Origin: Cytophagaceae bacterium
GTDB lineage: Bacteria; Bacteroidota; Bacteroidia; Cytophagales; Spirosomataceae
Reading direction: 5' to 3'
Length of the DNA stretch: 64,000 nucleotides
Assembly: GCA_027488335.1 (NCBI GenBank)
Contig: JAIYBU010000085.1
Span: 1-64,000, forward strand
Positions 54,032 through 62,895 of this stretch are shown here, in pieces; the stretch's first letter is position 1, and every line of letters begins with the position of its first letter. Position numbers and translations under genes: made by a program. Under the pieces are notes generated by a model, which had not been told where the DNA came from, searched no databases, and saw nothing but the letters and a program-made list of their open reading frames with translations.

Positions 54032-55321
54032 TTAGAGTTTACGTTTGCCTTTTGGGCCGATTGCAATCATTGCACAGCGGAAACCAATAGTTGCAGTAGA
54101 AGAATCTTGGTCGAGAGCACGGCGAGTTCCTGGTGATAACCAATAAGCTACATCATTCCACGAACCACCTTTATACACTCTTAAATTATTATCTACTAAA
54201 GAGTTAAAGTTTTTCTTATCGTACATACTCGCTTCATCCAAGAACTCATTACGACGAATAGGATTTAAATCATTTACATCTTGGAAAGAGTTTGGACGAT
54301 AAAGGTCATAAACCCATTCATTTACATTACCTGCCATTTGATATAAACCAAAGTCATTCGGAGGGAATTCATAAACTTCTACAGTAATTGTTCCTTTATC
54401 ATTTTGGTGTCCTGCAATACCCGCATAGTCACCACGTCCACGTTTGAAATTAGCAAGCATTGTTCCTTTCGTTTTTCCTTTGCTTTTACGCATTGATGAA
54501 CCGTCCCAAGGATAAATACGTTGGTTTGATTGGTTTTCATCCATATACTGAGTTCCAATCAAAGCTTTTGCTGCATATTCCCACTCTGCTTCTGTTGGGA
54601 GACGATAAGCTGGTAAAACGTTGCCTGATTCAATTGCTAAACGACCTCCAACTTTAACTGATGGAGCTTCTGGTGCTGCTGCTCTTTTCTTAGATTTTTT
54701 ACCAAAGCCACCACTTTTAGATTTTTTAGCTTTATCGCCAAAGCGAGCGGCCATTTCTCCATTTACTGCTTCAGTTCTCCATTTACAATAATCAGAAGCT
54801 TGTACCCAAGAAACACCCACTACAGGGTACATACGGAAGCCTGGATAACGAAGGTATTGCTCAGTAAATTGGTCGTTAAAAGATAATTTACTTAACCAAA
54901 CAGTTGTATCTGGTAAAGCTGTATCGTAGAATTCTTGTGAAGAGTCTTTTTGAATGGCATGTAAATATTCTAACCAGTGAAGATTCGTAATTTCTGTTTC
55001 ATCCATATAGAAAGACGAAACAGTCACAGTTCTTTCAAGATTATCACGAGAGAAAGTTACATCCTCTTCAACAGTTCCCATCGTAAAACGTCCACCCTCA
55101 ATAAACACAAGGTTTGGTCCTGCTGGTTGGCCTTTGAAGTCTTTAACTTGTAAACCCTCAGGCTCTTTTCCTTTCTTACTTTTCTTGTTGTAGGCAATAC
55201 CAGTAGCCGTACTTTTGCGGCCAGGATTGATACTTGAAGCTTTCTTTTTGCTCGAACAACCACTTAGAATTAGCACAAAAGCTAATGCAACCGCAGTCGA
55301 ACTAAAAAGTAGTTTTTTCAT
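54032..55321 (-). CDS. gldJ: gliding motility/T9SS lipoprotein GldJ
   Basis: A 429-residue outer membrane lipoprotein (lipobox LILSGC-S) with a formylglycine-generating-enzyme (SUMF1) fold that lacks enzymatic use. GldJ is needed for gliding and for type IX secretion in the phylum. Diagnostic segments: GPNLVFIEGGRFTMGTVEED, SFYMDETEITNLHWLEYL, VVGVSWVQASDYCKWRTEAV, YRLPTEAEWEYAAK, AGNVNEWVYDLYRP and YKGGSWNDVAYWLSPGTRRA. GldK is a close paralogue, but GldK is normally followed by gldLMN, which are absent here. A Lys/Gly/Ser-rich insertion (about residues 200-225) is unusual. A TATTTTTG box at 55357-55364 may be its promoter. Confidence 0.8.
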   Translation of the reverse strand: MKKLLFSSTAVALAFVLILSGCSSKKKASSINPGRKSTATGIAYNKKSKKGKEPEGLQVKDFKGQPAGPNLVFIEGGRFTMGTVEEDVTFSRDNLERTVTVSSFYMDETEITNLHWLEYLHAIQKDSSQEFYDTALPDTTVWLSKLSFNDQFTEQYLRYPGFRMYPVVGVSWVQASDYCKWRTEAVNGEMAARFGDKAKKSKSGGFGKKSKKRAAAPEAPSVKVGGRLAIESGNVLPAYRLPTEAEWEYAAKALIGTQYMDENQSNQRIYPWDGSSMRKSKGKTKGTMLANFKRGRGDYAGIAGHQNDKGTITVEVYEFPPNDFGLYQMAGNVNEWVYDLYRPNSFQDVNDLNPIRRNEFLDEASMYDKKNFNSLVDNNLRVYKGGSWNDVAYWLSPGTRRALDQDSSTATIGFRCAMIAIGPKGKRKL

Positions 55322-55425
55322 TTTCGGAATGATTTTTGTTAATTAAATTCGTTTTGCAAAAATAGGTAATTCAATATATATTTCAGTAGAAATCTGAAAA
55401 TCAATTACTTGAGAAACAGGATAAA

Positions 55426-58400
55426 TTAAATAATACCGCTTAATAATTTATCTAAAACATCAATAGATTGTACTTTTTCGACTGTAAGTAGCAGTTTAGA
55501 CTTAATTTCTTTAAGTGAGCAATGTTTTGGATTATTTTTAATGTAATCAAGAATTTTGCCAAACTTATCGGTCTGAAAATATTCTATACGCTCTTGTGAA
55601 ACGAAGTATCCTTTTAGTATATTGTTTTTTAAAGTCAATTTTTCAAATCCAATCTGCTCAGCTTTCCATCTTATTCGGGCAATTTTGAATAGATTTTCAA
55701 CTTCTTCGGGCATGGAACCGAATCGGTCAACCATTGATTTTTGGAATTCTTGCAGTTCGTCTTCTCTTTCAATATTATCTAATTGATTATAAAGCGAAAG
55801 TCTTTCTGAAATATTACTTACATAAGTTTCGGGAATAATGATTTGTAAGTCGGTTTCGATTTGGCAATCTGGAAGTCTTAAATCAATAGCCGAAGATAAA
55901 TCTTTTGTGAAGAGGTCTTTAAATTCGTTTTCTTTTAGTTCTTGAACTGCCTCATCTAAAATTTTATGATAAGTTTCGTAGCCTAAATCATTGATGAATC
56001 CACTTTGTTCAGCTCCTAAGAGATTTCCTGCTCCACGAATATCTAAATCTCGCATTGATACTTTGAAACCATCACCCAAATCTGAAAATTCTTCAAGCGT
56101 TTGCAGACGCTTACGTGCATCTTTTGAAAGCAGCGAAACTGGTGGAGTTAGTAAATAACAAAACGCTTTTCGGTTGGAACGCCCTACCCTACCACGCATT
56201 TGGTGAAGGTCAGACATACCAATGTTTTGTGCTTGATTAATAATAATGGTATTGGCATTAGAAATGTCAAGGCCTGATTCAATGATATTGGTCGAAACCA
56301 AAATATCGTATTCGCCTTCGATAAATTTCATCATTACTTTCTCCAGCTTATCACCGTCCATTTGTCCGTGAGCGATTCCAATTTTAGCATCAGGCACAAG
56401 TCGGAAAATAATATTGGCAATTGACTCAATATCGTTCACGCGGTTGTGAACGAAGAAAACTTGTCCACCTCGTTTCAGTTCGTAGCTGATAGCATCTCTG
56501 ATAAGTTCTTCTTTGAAAACATGTACCTCGGTCGTAACAGGTTGGCGGTTAGGTGGAGGTGTAGAAATAATAGACAAGTCTCTTGCACCCAGTAAAGAAA
56601 AATGTAATGTTCTCGGAATCGGAGTTGCCGTCAATGTCAATACATCCACATTGTGCTTTATTTCTTTCAAACGGTCTTTGGCTTTTACTCCAAACTTTTG
56701 TTCTTCGTCAATAATAAGTAAACCGAGGTCTTTAAACGCTATATCTTTATTAAGAATGCGGTGTGTACCTACAAGAATATCAGTTTTACCTTCTTTTATA
56801 TTTTTTAATGTTTGAGAAATTTCTTTGGCTGTTCGGAAGCGGCTAATTTCTTCGACATTGACAGGCAATTTAGAAAGACGTTCGGCAAATGTTTTGTGGT
56901 GTTGCATGGCCAAAATAGTAGTTGGTACTAAGACCGCTACTTGCTTGCTATCGGCCACCGCTTTGAAGGCCGCACGAATAGCAACTTCGGTTTTTCCAAA
57001 ACCAACATCTCCACAAACCAGCCTATCCATTGGATACGGTTTTTCCATATCATCTTTCACATCGCTTGTTGCTTTTGCTTGGTCGGGGGTATCTTCATAA
57101 AGAAATGAAGATTCTAACTCAGCTTGCATGAAACCATCTTTTGAAAACTGAAAACCTGGAGCGAGGCGACGCTTGGCGTAAAGAGCAATCAACTCTTTGG
57201 CAATGTCTTTTACCTGTCGTTTTACCTTTGATTTTTTGTTTTCCCACTCGCCCGAGCCGAGTTTACTCATGGTTGGTGGGGCTCCTTCTTTACCAGAATA
57301 TTTCGCAATTTTATGTAAAGAGTGTATATTTACGAGCAGAATATCATTGTCACGATAAATCAATCTCACAGCTTCTTGTTCTTTATCGCCAACCATAATC
57401 TTTTCTAAACCAACAAATCGGCCGATTCCATAATCTATGTGCGTAACGAAATCGCCCGTTTGTAGCGACCTTAATTCTTTTAAAGTTAAGGCCTTTGATT
57501 TACTAAATTTATCACGGACTTTGAATCGATGATAGCGGTCAAAAATTTGATGGTCGGTATAACAAGCCACTTTTGTGAGTTCATCAATAAAACCCGCACG
57601 AAGCGAAATTTCTAAGGCTTGAAACTTGGTTTGCGGGTCAATTTCATCAAAAATAGATTCAAGTCGATTGAGTTGCTTAAGAGAATCGGATGTAATAAGG
57701 GTTGAAATCCCATTTAATTGATTATCCTTGACATTATCAATAAGCCTCTTGAAGTCTTTATTAAATGAAGGTTGGCTCTTTGATGGGAAAACCATTTTCT
57801 CTGCATCTTTGAAATAAGACTTCGTGCCGAATTCGATTATATCAAACTTTTTTAGTTCGTTTAAGTAAGTTCGGCGAGTCTCAAATAGCTCTTCGGGTTT
57901 CAAAACTATTTTTATTCCACCACTTTGTTCAAGTATTTTATGGAATTGTTGTTCAACATTATTGAAGCAATCTTCCATACATTCTAAAGAATATTCGGCG
58001 TCTTTTATCCATATAGTGCTTTTATTCCGAATAAAATTAAAGAAAGATTCTCTTGTTTCTTGAATCAATTTACTATGCACATCAGGAATGACATTGATTT
58101 GATTGACCGATTGAAGTGATAGTTGAGACTCAGGATTGAAGAGTCGGAGGCTATCAATTTCATCGCCAAAGAGTTCGATTCGACAAGGAAATTCAGAAGC
58201 ATAAGAAAAAATATCCACGATACCCCCACGAACAGAAAACTGCCCAGGCTCATAAACAAAATCAGTTTTCTCGAAATCATAAGAAACCAATAACTCTGAA
58301 ATAAAACTTACATCAAGCTTCTCTCCTATTTTGATTTGAAGTGTATTGGCAATTAATGATTTCTTGTTAATTACCTTTTCAGAGAGTGCTTCGGGGTAAG

Positions 58401-58764
58401 TAACAATCAAAAGATTAGTTTTATCATTATTGAGCTGATTCAAAACCTCCGAACGTTGCAGCACATTCGCATTATCAATTTCTTCATACAAATAAGGCTT
58501 TTTGTATGACATTGGAAAAAGAAATACATTGTCTTCACCCAGCAAGTTTTGCAAGTCATTATAAAAATAGGCGGCATCTTCTTTATCGCTTAGAATAAAG
58601 ACATTATGTTGCGGGTTTACCTTATAATTGACCGAAGCTATGATAGCGTCTAAACTTCCTGATAGTCCTTTGATATAAACATTCTTTTTTGATTTTATTT
58701 CTTCAAGAAGGTTCTTTATAAAACTATCTTCTTCGTAAATTTTTAATAATTCGTGTGCCTTCAC
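55426..58764 (-). CDS. mfd: transcription-repair coupling factor
   Basis: SF2 translocase that removes stalled RNA polymerase and recruits UvrA. The protein of about 1,112 residues has UvrB-like N domains (FVYEPGQFSVRGGIVDIFSY), the RNAP-interacting domain (KALTLKELRSLQTGDFVTHI, YGIGRFVGLEKI), Walker A CGDVGFGKTEVAIRAAFK, DEEQ box LIIDEEQKFGVKAKDRL, TATPIPRTLHFSLLGARDLS and STNIIESGLDISNANTI with GRVGRSNRKAFCYLL. No ATG fits the normal N-terminus. The GTG at 58762-58764, preceding KAHELLKIYEED, is chosen. An upstream in-frame ATG at 58831-58833 would add 23 residues over a hairpin and is less likely. Confidence 0.94.
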   Translation of the reverse strand: MKAHELLKIYEEDSFIKNLLEEIKSKKNVYIKGLSGSLDAIIASVNYKVNPQHNVFILSDKEDAAYFYNDLQNLLGEDNVFLFPMSYKKPYLYEEIDNANVLQRSEVLNQLNNDKTNLLIVTYPEALSEKVINKKSLIANTLQIKIGEKLDVSFISELLVSYDFEKTDFVYEPGQFSVRGGIVDIFSYASEFPCRIELFGDEIDSLRLFNPESQLSLQSVNQINVIPDVHSKLIQETRESFFNFIRNKSTIWIKDAEYSLECMEDCFNNVEQQFHKILEQSGGIKIVLKPEELFETRRTYLNELKKFDIIEFGTKSYFKDAEKMVFPSKSQPSFNKDFKRLIDNVKDNQLNGISTLITSDSLKQLNRLESIFDEIDPQTKFQALEISLRAGFIDELTKVACYTDHQIFDRYHRFKVRDKFSKSKALTLKELRSLQTGDFVTHIDYGIGRFVGLEKIMVGDKEQEAVRLIYRDNDILLVNIHSLHKIAKYSGKEGAPPTMSKLGSGEWENKKSKVKRQVKDIAKELIALYAKRRLAPGFQFSKDGFMQAELESSFLYEDTPDQAKATSDVKDDMEKPYPMDRLVCGDVGFGKTEVAIRAAFKAVADSKQVAVLVPTTILAMQHHKTFAERLSKLPVNVEEISRFRTAKEISQTLKNIKEGKTDILVGTHRILNKDIAFKDLGLLIIDEEQKFGVKAKDRLKEIKHNVDVLTLTATPIPRTLHFSLLGARDLSIISTPPPNRQPVTTEVHVFKEELIRDAISYELKRGGQVFFVHNRVNDIESIANIIFRLVPDAKIGIAHGQMDGDKLEKVMMKFIEGEYDILVSTNIIESGLDISNANTIIINQAQNIGMSDLHQMRGRVGRSNRKAFCYLLTPPVSLLSKDARKRLQTLEEFSDLGDGFKVSMRDLDIRGAGNLLGAEQSGFINDLGYETYHKILDEAVQELKENEFKDLFTKDLSSAIDLRLPDCQIETDLQIIIPETYVSNISERLSLYNQLDNIEREDELQEFQKSMVDRFGSMPEEVENLFKIARIRWKAEQIGFEKLTLKNNILKGYFVSQERIEYFQTDKFGKILDYIKNNPKHCSLKEIKSKLLLTVEKVQSIDVLDKLLSGII

Positions 58765-58792
58765 AATAAATGTTCTTTTATAAATACAAAAG

Positions 58793-58816
58793 GGACGCAG
58801 ATATAATTCTGCGTCC
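58793..58816 (-). promoter_or_regulatory. hairpin in the mfd leader
   Basis: GGACGCAG and CTGCGTCC form an 8-base perfect stem about 30 bases before the mfd GTG, followed on the minus strand by CCCTTTTG. It resembles a weak terminator, so it could be an attenuator or the end of a short upstream RNA. Confidence 0.4.
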
Positions 58817-58976
58817 TGATAAATATGATACAAAGGTAAAAAAGCCCTTTAAGTTATGATTAAATACCGTCAAATCTTTTGTTAAGATGATGTTTTATTG
58901 TTTATTCTATAAAACGATTAAATTATATAGTATTAGTGTTTTTTTGTAAAAATGGTGCCGTTTAATAATATCGCTA

Positions 58977-58996
58977 TTTTTTTTTTTTTTTTTTTT
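58977..58996. repeat. 20-base poly-T (poly-A) homopolymer
   Basis: Twenty consecutive T on the plus strand, located 10 bases past the ppk2 stop (59006) on the minus strand and about 210 bases before mfd. A length-variable tract is likely. Confidence 0.85.
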
Positions 58997-59005
58997 ATTG
59001 CGAAA

Positions 59006-59896
59006 TTAATTTTTGTCTTGCAAACGGATTTTATGAATCAAACCTTTCAAGGCTTCTTGCCGTGCAGCATCTGATTTTGGGAAATCAATATCCAACGATT
59101 TTAGCTTTTCAGCAAGCACACTGGCCACAATCAACCGCATATTTTTCTTATCATCTGCTGGAATGATATACCACGGACATTGCTCGGTCGAAGTGGCATT
59201 TATGGCATCTTCGTAAGCTGCCTGGTAATCATCCCAAAATTCTCTTTCTTTTACATCTTGCTCTTCAAACTTCCAATTTTTGGTTGGGTCTTCAATACGT
59301 TCGATGAGGCGTTCTGATTGCTCTTTTTTTGAAACATTCAGAAAAAACTTTACAACTTGAATGCCATTGCGAGTAAGATATTTTTCCAAGTTTGAAATAT
59401 CTTCGTAGCGGTTTTCCCAAACTGTATTCAAATTGTCCGATGTCTCCGCAGGAAGCCTTTGGGTATTCAAAAGAATTTCTGGATGAACTTTCACGACCAA
59501 AACTTCTTCATAATAAGAACGATTGAAAACCGTAATTGTTCCACGTTCGGGAAGTTGCATGTTTGTTCGCCACAAAAAATCGTGGTCAAGTTCGGTTTCG
59601 GTTGGACGTTTAAAAGAATAAATTTTGATGCCTTGCGGGTTTACTCCCGAAAATACAGCCTTTAGTGTTCCATCTTTTCCTGCGGCATCCATCGCCTGCA
59701 AAATAACCAACAGACCATATCTATTATGAGCAAACATTTTTTCCTGAAGTTCATCAAGTTCCGTTTGTAGCGATTTCAAAGCGATTTCATATTCTTCTTT
59801 ATCTTCATAAAAATCCTTAACTTTGGTCTCCGATTTCTTAATAGAAAACTTTCCTTTGCCGTTAAATTTAAAGTCGTTAATATCAATTTTTTTCAT
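59006..59896 (-). CDS. ppk2: polyphosphate kinase 2 family nucleotide phosphotransferase
   Basis: Uses polyphosphate to phosphorylate nucleoside mono- or diphosphates. The 296-residue protein has the Walker-A-like motif LQAMDAAGKDGTLKAVFSGV, the lid and base region KRPTETELDHDFLWRTNM, TVFNRSYYEEVLVVKVHPE, and FFLNVSKKEQSERLIERIED with the DDK region WYIIPADDKKNMRLIVASVL. The frame is open to 60172, but the ATG at 59894-59896 (MKKIDINDFKFN) begins the conserved part. The extension overlaps the divergent msrA gene and its leader. Class III versus I/II activity cannot be set from sequence. Cytoplasmic. Confidence 0.88.
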   Translation of the reverse strand: MKKIDINDFKFNGKGKFSIKKSETKVKDFYEDKEEYEIALKSLQTELDELQEKMFAHNRYGLLVILQAMDAAGKDGTLKAVFSGVNPQGIKIYSFKRPTETELDHDFLWRTNMQLPERGTITVFNRSYYEEVLVVKVHPEILLNTQRLPAETSDNLNTVWENRYEDISNLEKYLTRNGIQVVKFFLNVSKKEQSERLIERIEDPTKNWKFEEQDVKEREFWDDYQAAYEDAINATSTEQCPWYIIPADDKKNMRLIVASVLAEKLKSLDIDFPKSDAARQEALKGLIHKIRLQDKN

Positions 59897-59986
59897 TGGA
59901 TTGTAGATTTTGCTATGCAATGTAGCGTGATGGTTTAAAGTTAAATTTGATAGGAAAGAAACATAACCCAAAAGTAAATTGTTAGA

Positions 59987-60643
59987 ATGAAAAATAAAGT
60001 CGCACTGATTGTGTTTCTGCTGATTGGAAATTTGTCCAATGCTCAAATCGTAAAAAACAAAGTTAAGAAAATGAATCAAGAAAATGTAAAAGTAGAAAAT
60101 AAGGCTCTGCCAAGCAATGCTATTGCAACGTTGGCTGCAGGTTGTTTCTGGTGTGTAGAGGCGGTGTTTCAAAAGCTAAAAGGCGTAGAAAAAGTAGAAT
60201 CAGGCTACATGGGTGGCACGCTCAAAGACCCAACTTATAAAGATGTATGTACAGGTCAAACAGGCCATGCTGAAGTTTGTCAGATTACCTATAACCCTAA
60301 CATTATTTCGTTTGAAGAATTGTTGGAGGTATTTTGGAAAACCCACGACCCAACTACGCTCAATCGTCAAGGTGGAGATATTGGCACACAATATCGCTCG
60401 GCAGTATTTTATCATGACGCAAATCAAAAACAAATTGCCGAAAGTATTAAAAATGATTTAGGCCAATCAGGGGCTTATGATGCCCCAATCGTAACGACGT
60501 TCGAACCTGCGAGTGTTTTCTACAAAGCCGAAGATTATCACCAAGATTACTTTAACTTAAATGGTTCTAACCCTTATTGCCAAATGGTGGTAAAACCAAA
60601 AGTTGAGAAGTTCAAAAAAGTATTTAGTGATAGAATAAAATAA
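59987..60643 (+). CDS. msrA: exported peptide-methionine (S)-S-oxide reductase
   Basis: Reduces methionine-S-sulfoxide in oxidised proteins. The catalytic motif is AAGCFWCVEAVFQKLKGV (catalytic cysteine in GCFWC), followed by SGYMGGTLKDPTYKDVCTGQ, TGHAEVCQI and GTQYRSAVFYHD. The first 20 residues (MKNKVALIVFLLIGNLSNAQ) look like a signal peptide, so this version probably repairs envelope proteins. The 218-residue length includes that signal and a 25-residue linker. An internal ATG would give a cytoplasmic form; the signal-like start is preferred. The stop codon abuts the stop of the convergent nitroreductase gene. Confidence 0.9.
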   Translation: MKNKVALIVFLLIGNLSNAQIVKNKVKKMNQENVKVENKALPSNAIATLAAGCFWCVEAVFQKLKGVEKVESGYMGGTLKDPTYKDVCTGQTGHAEVCQITYNPNIISFEELLEVFWKTHDPTTLNRQGGDIGTQYRSAVFYHDANQKQIAESIKNDLGQSGAYDAPIVTTFEPASVFYKAEDYHQDYFNLNGSNPYCQMVVKPKVEKFKKVFSDRIK

Positions 60644-61321
60644 TTAATGCTGGTACCAAATAAGCACATCTTTTTTGCTCTTTCGTTGAATATCTGGAAC
60701 GGTCGCATCATCGGCAGGGTAGCCAACAGGAATCAATAAATATGGTCGTTCATTCGATGGGCGTTCTAAAATTTTAGTTAAAAAATCCATTGGGCTTGGT
60801 GTATGTGTAAGTGCAACCAAGCCCAATTTGTGTATAGCTGAAAGTAGAAATCCACATGCAAGCCCGACTGACTCATTGACATAATAATTTTGGTGTTTCT
60901 TCCCTCCTATCTCGAATTCGTACACCCGCTTGAATACAATAATCAAATATGGTGCGATTTCCAAAAAAGGTTTTTGCCAATTGGTGGCAAAAGGTTTTAG
61001 GTCTTCTTTCCATTCTTCCGACATCCTACTTGCGTAGCTTATTCGTTCTTCTTCTTCGGCAGCGATTCTGATTTGCTTTTTCAGTTCGGGTGAAGATACG
61101 ATACAAAAAGTCCATGGTTGTTTGTTTGCCCCCGATGGTGCGGTTGAAGCAGCCATCACCACGTTTTCAATTACTTCGGCTGGAAAAGTTTTATCAGAAA
61201 AAAATCTCAACGAACGACGTTTTTTGAGAGCCAGCAAAATAGTTTCCGATTCAGCTATCAATTCTTCCTCGCTCAAATTTAATTCGTTTTTGTAGCTTAT
61301 ATGCTTATGTTCACATTCCAT
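60644..61321 (-). CDS. nitroreductase family protein
   Basis: A 225-residue FMN-dependent NADPH oxidoreductase of the nitroreductase fold. The flavin-binding start is RRSLRFFSDKTFPAEVIENV, then AASTAPSGANKQPWTFCIVS, and the C-terminal RPYLLIPVGYPADDATVP is typical. It has no signal peptide. Members reduce quinones, nitroaromatics or flavins, and some (iodotyrosine dehalogenase-like) act on halogenated aromatics; the substrate here is not clear. It converges with msrA with no gap between stop codons. Confidence 0.87.
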   Translation of the reverse strand: MECEHKHISYKNELNLSEEELIAESETILLALKKRRSLRFFSDKTFPAEVIENVVMAASTAPSGANKQPWTFCIVSSPELKKQIRIAAEEEERISYASRMSEEWKEDLKPFATNWQKPFLEIAPYLIIVFKRVYEFEIGGKKHQNYYVNESVGLACGFLLSAIHKLGLVALTHTPSPMDFLTKILERPSNERPYLLIPVGYPADDATVPDIQRKSKKDVLIWYQH

Positions 61322-61511
61322 AAAATACTTTTTTGACCGTTAAGTAAATATTTTTTTAATTTTAATTGTACAGGAAATGCAAAGATAAAATTTTTGTGTT
61401 CATTTGTATTTTATGAAAATAAATGCTGATTATCAATACAATCATTTTGTAAATCAACTTTTATTTTATACCCAAGTAATCATTCTCTTAACAATTAAAC
61501 CATTTGTTCGT

Positions 61512-62135
61512 ATGAAAAAATTAATCCTATTCCTTTCTGCAATTGTAGTGTTAGCCTCTTGCCAAAAGAAAGAATATGCTTCTTTCCAAAAGAGTAGCAC
61601 ACCCACTTATACAGTGGTTAAAAAACAAGTAGTAGCAGCTCAACCATCAATGGATGTTGCCATTGTCGAACAAGCAACCGCTTCGATTGTCGCCCCAACA
61701 GAAGTGACATTAGCAGCTGACAATTCAGTAACAGTATCCTCTTTGAATACTGAAACTACAACAGTTCCTGCAGTAACAGAAAGCCAAGTAATGACTTTCA
61801 ACGAGCAAGCAGTAAATGCAGAATTTGAAAAATTGAATAAGTTAGAGCAATATGTTGCTGCTCACGAAGGAGTAACTATTGAGGATGTAAAAGAAACAGC
61901 ACTTACAGAAGACCTAAAATTAGATACAAATGTAACTAATGCAGTCGTAGCTGGAGAATTACCATTGGGTATTCCTGCTTTCTGGTGGGGTTGTGTACTT
62001 GGCTTACTTGGAGTATTAGCAGTTTACTTAATCACTGATAAAGACAAAGAGCAAACTAAAAAAGCATTATATGGTTGTTTAGCATGGACTGTTCTTTGGG
62101 CAGTTTACTACTTTGTAGTATTAGCTTCATTCTAA
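61512..62135 (+). CDS. lipoprotein with two C-terminal membrane helices (paralogue A)
   Basis: A 207-residue protein. The ATG at 61512 gives MKKLILFLSAIVVLASC-Q, a lipobox signal; an open frame to 61404 would add an unsupported extension. A threonine/valine-rich middle (about 25-100) leads to FNEQAVNAEFEKLNKLEQYV and then a C-terminal part with two hydrophobic helices (IPAFWWGCVLGLLGVLAVYL and LAWTVLWAVYYFVVLASF) joined by DKDKEQTKKALYGC. It is about the same length as the next gene and shares its lipobox, FEKLNK motif and C-terminal block. A lipid anchor plus two TM helices implies an inner membrane lipoprotein. No named family is recognised. A terminator follows, so each paralogue may be transcribed separately. 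Confidence 0.7.
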   Translation: MKKLILFLSAIVVLASCQKKEYASFQKSSTPTYTVVKKQVVAAQPSMDVAIVEQATASIVAPTEVTLAADNSVTVSSLNTETTTVPAVTESQVMTFNEQAVNAEFEKLNKLEQYVAAHEGVTIEDVKETALTEDLKLDTNVTNAVVAGELPLGIPAFWWGCVLGLLGVLAVYLITDKDKEQTKKALYGCLAWTVLWAVYYFVVLASF

Positions 62136-62158
62136 TAGTAAATATTAGCATCCTCAAA

Positions 62159-62190
62159 AATAGCCCAAATCAAAAGACTGGGCTATTTTT
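62159..62190 (+). terminator. terminator between the two paralogous lipoprotein genes
   Basis: AATAGCCCA and TGGGCTATT form a 9-base perfect stem followed by TTTT. The TATTTTTG inside its 3' flank (62184-62191) also matches a -7 promoter box, so the next gene may start from the terminator itself. Confidence 0.7.
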
Positions 62191-62220
62191 GTTTATTGAT
62201 AATCACAAAAATCTAATGTT

Positions 62221-62856
62221 ATGAAATCGACAATTATTTCTACAATTGCATTGGTTTTAGCACTTACTTCTTGTCATCAAAAGCAATTTGCTTATGTACA
62301 GAAAGGTAAAGTAGAAAACTATGAGTCTTCGAGAATAGTAATCCAACGCCAAGTTTCTAATCAGGCCAAGAATGAAATAATAGGCACAACAACTAATGAT
62401 ATTACTGAAACAAATCAACTGACTGCTTCGGAAGTGTTGACAAAAAATGTTGAAATATCGTCATTGAATAATAATATTTCGGAAAATGAAGTTTTAGTAT
62501 ATAACCAAGAAAACATAAATACCACTTTCGAAAAACTTAATAAAGTTGAGGCATTTGTTGAGCAAAATACTGAAGCAAGTTTTGAAACAATAAAAAATAC
62601 AGACCTATTAAAGGATATTGAACTTGACACAAATACTTTAGACAATGTGACAAAAGATACGGAGTTACCTTTAAATATTCCAGCCTTTTGGTGGGGATGT
62701 TTCTTAGGGGGATTAGGTATCTTACTTGTCTATGTAATTACTGAAGATAAAGAACAAACCAAAAAAGCTCTCTATGGATGTTTGACTGCTGGTGGAGTAG
62801 TGGCGGTTATTTACATTGTCTTGATTGCAATCGGATTGAGTGCAGGAACATTTTAA
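62221..62856 (+). CDS. lipoprotein with two C-terminal membrane helices (paralogue B)
   Basis: A 211-residue lipoprotein (lipobox ALTSC-H) paralogous to the preceding gene. The middle region is Asn/Glu/Thr-rich, then FEKLNKVEAFVEQNTEASFE, and the C-terminal block LPLNIPAFWWGCFLGGLGIL, TEDKEQTKKALYGCLTAGG and a final hydrophobic helix. The conserved features shared by both copies are the WWGC and YGC cysteines and the DKEQTKKAL loop, which would face the same side. Function unknown. It may share a transcript with the two genes downstream (gaps of 39 bases, then an overlap). Confidence 0.7.
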   Translation: MKSTIISTIALVLALTSCHQKQFAYVQKGKVENYESSRIVIQRQVSNQAKNEIIGTTTNDITETNQLTASEVLTKNVEISSLNNNISENEVLVYNQENINTTFEKLNKVEAFVEQNTEASFETIKNTDLLKDIELDTNTLDNVTKDTELPLNIPAFWWGCFLGGLGILLVYVITEDKEQTKKALYGCLTAGGVVAVIYIVLIAIGLSAGTF

Positions 62857-62895
62857 GAGCAAGATTCGCTGAGATTTTACTTGAAATTGGATTTT

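Noticed and set aside
54032-55321. GldK rather than GldJ
   Set aside because: GldK is followed by gldL, gldM and gldN in known genomes; here the gene stands alone between mfd and comF, and its segments fit GldJ better. Some doubt remains.
59897-60172. N-terminal extension of ppk2
   Set aside because: It would overlap the divergent msrA gene by about 185 bases and encodes a sequence unlike PPK2.
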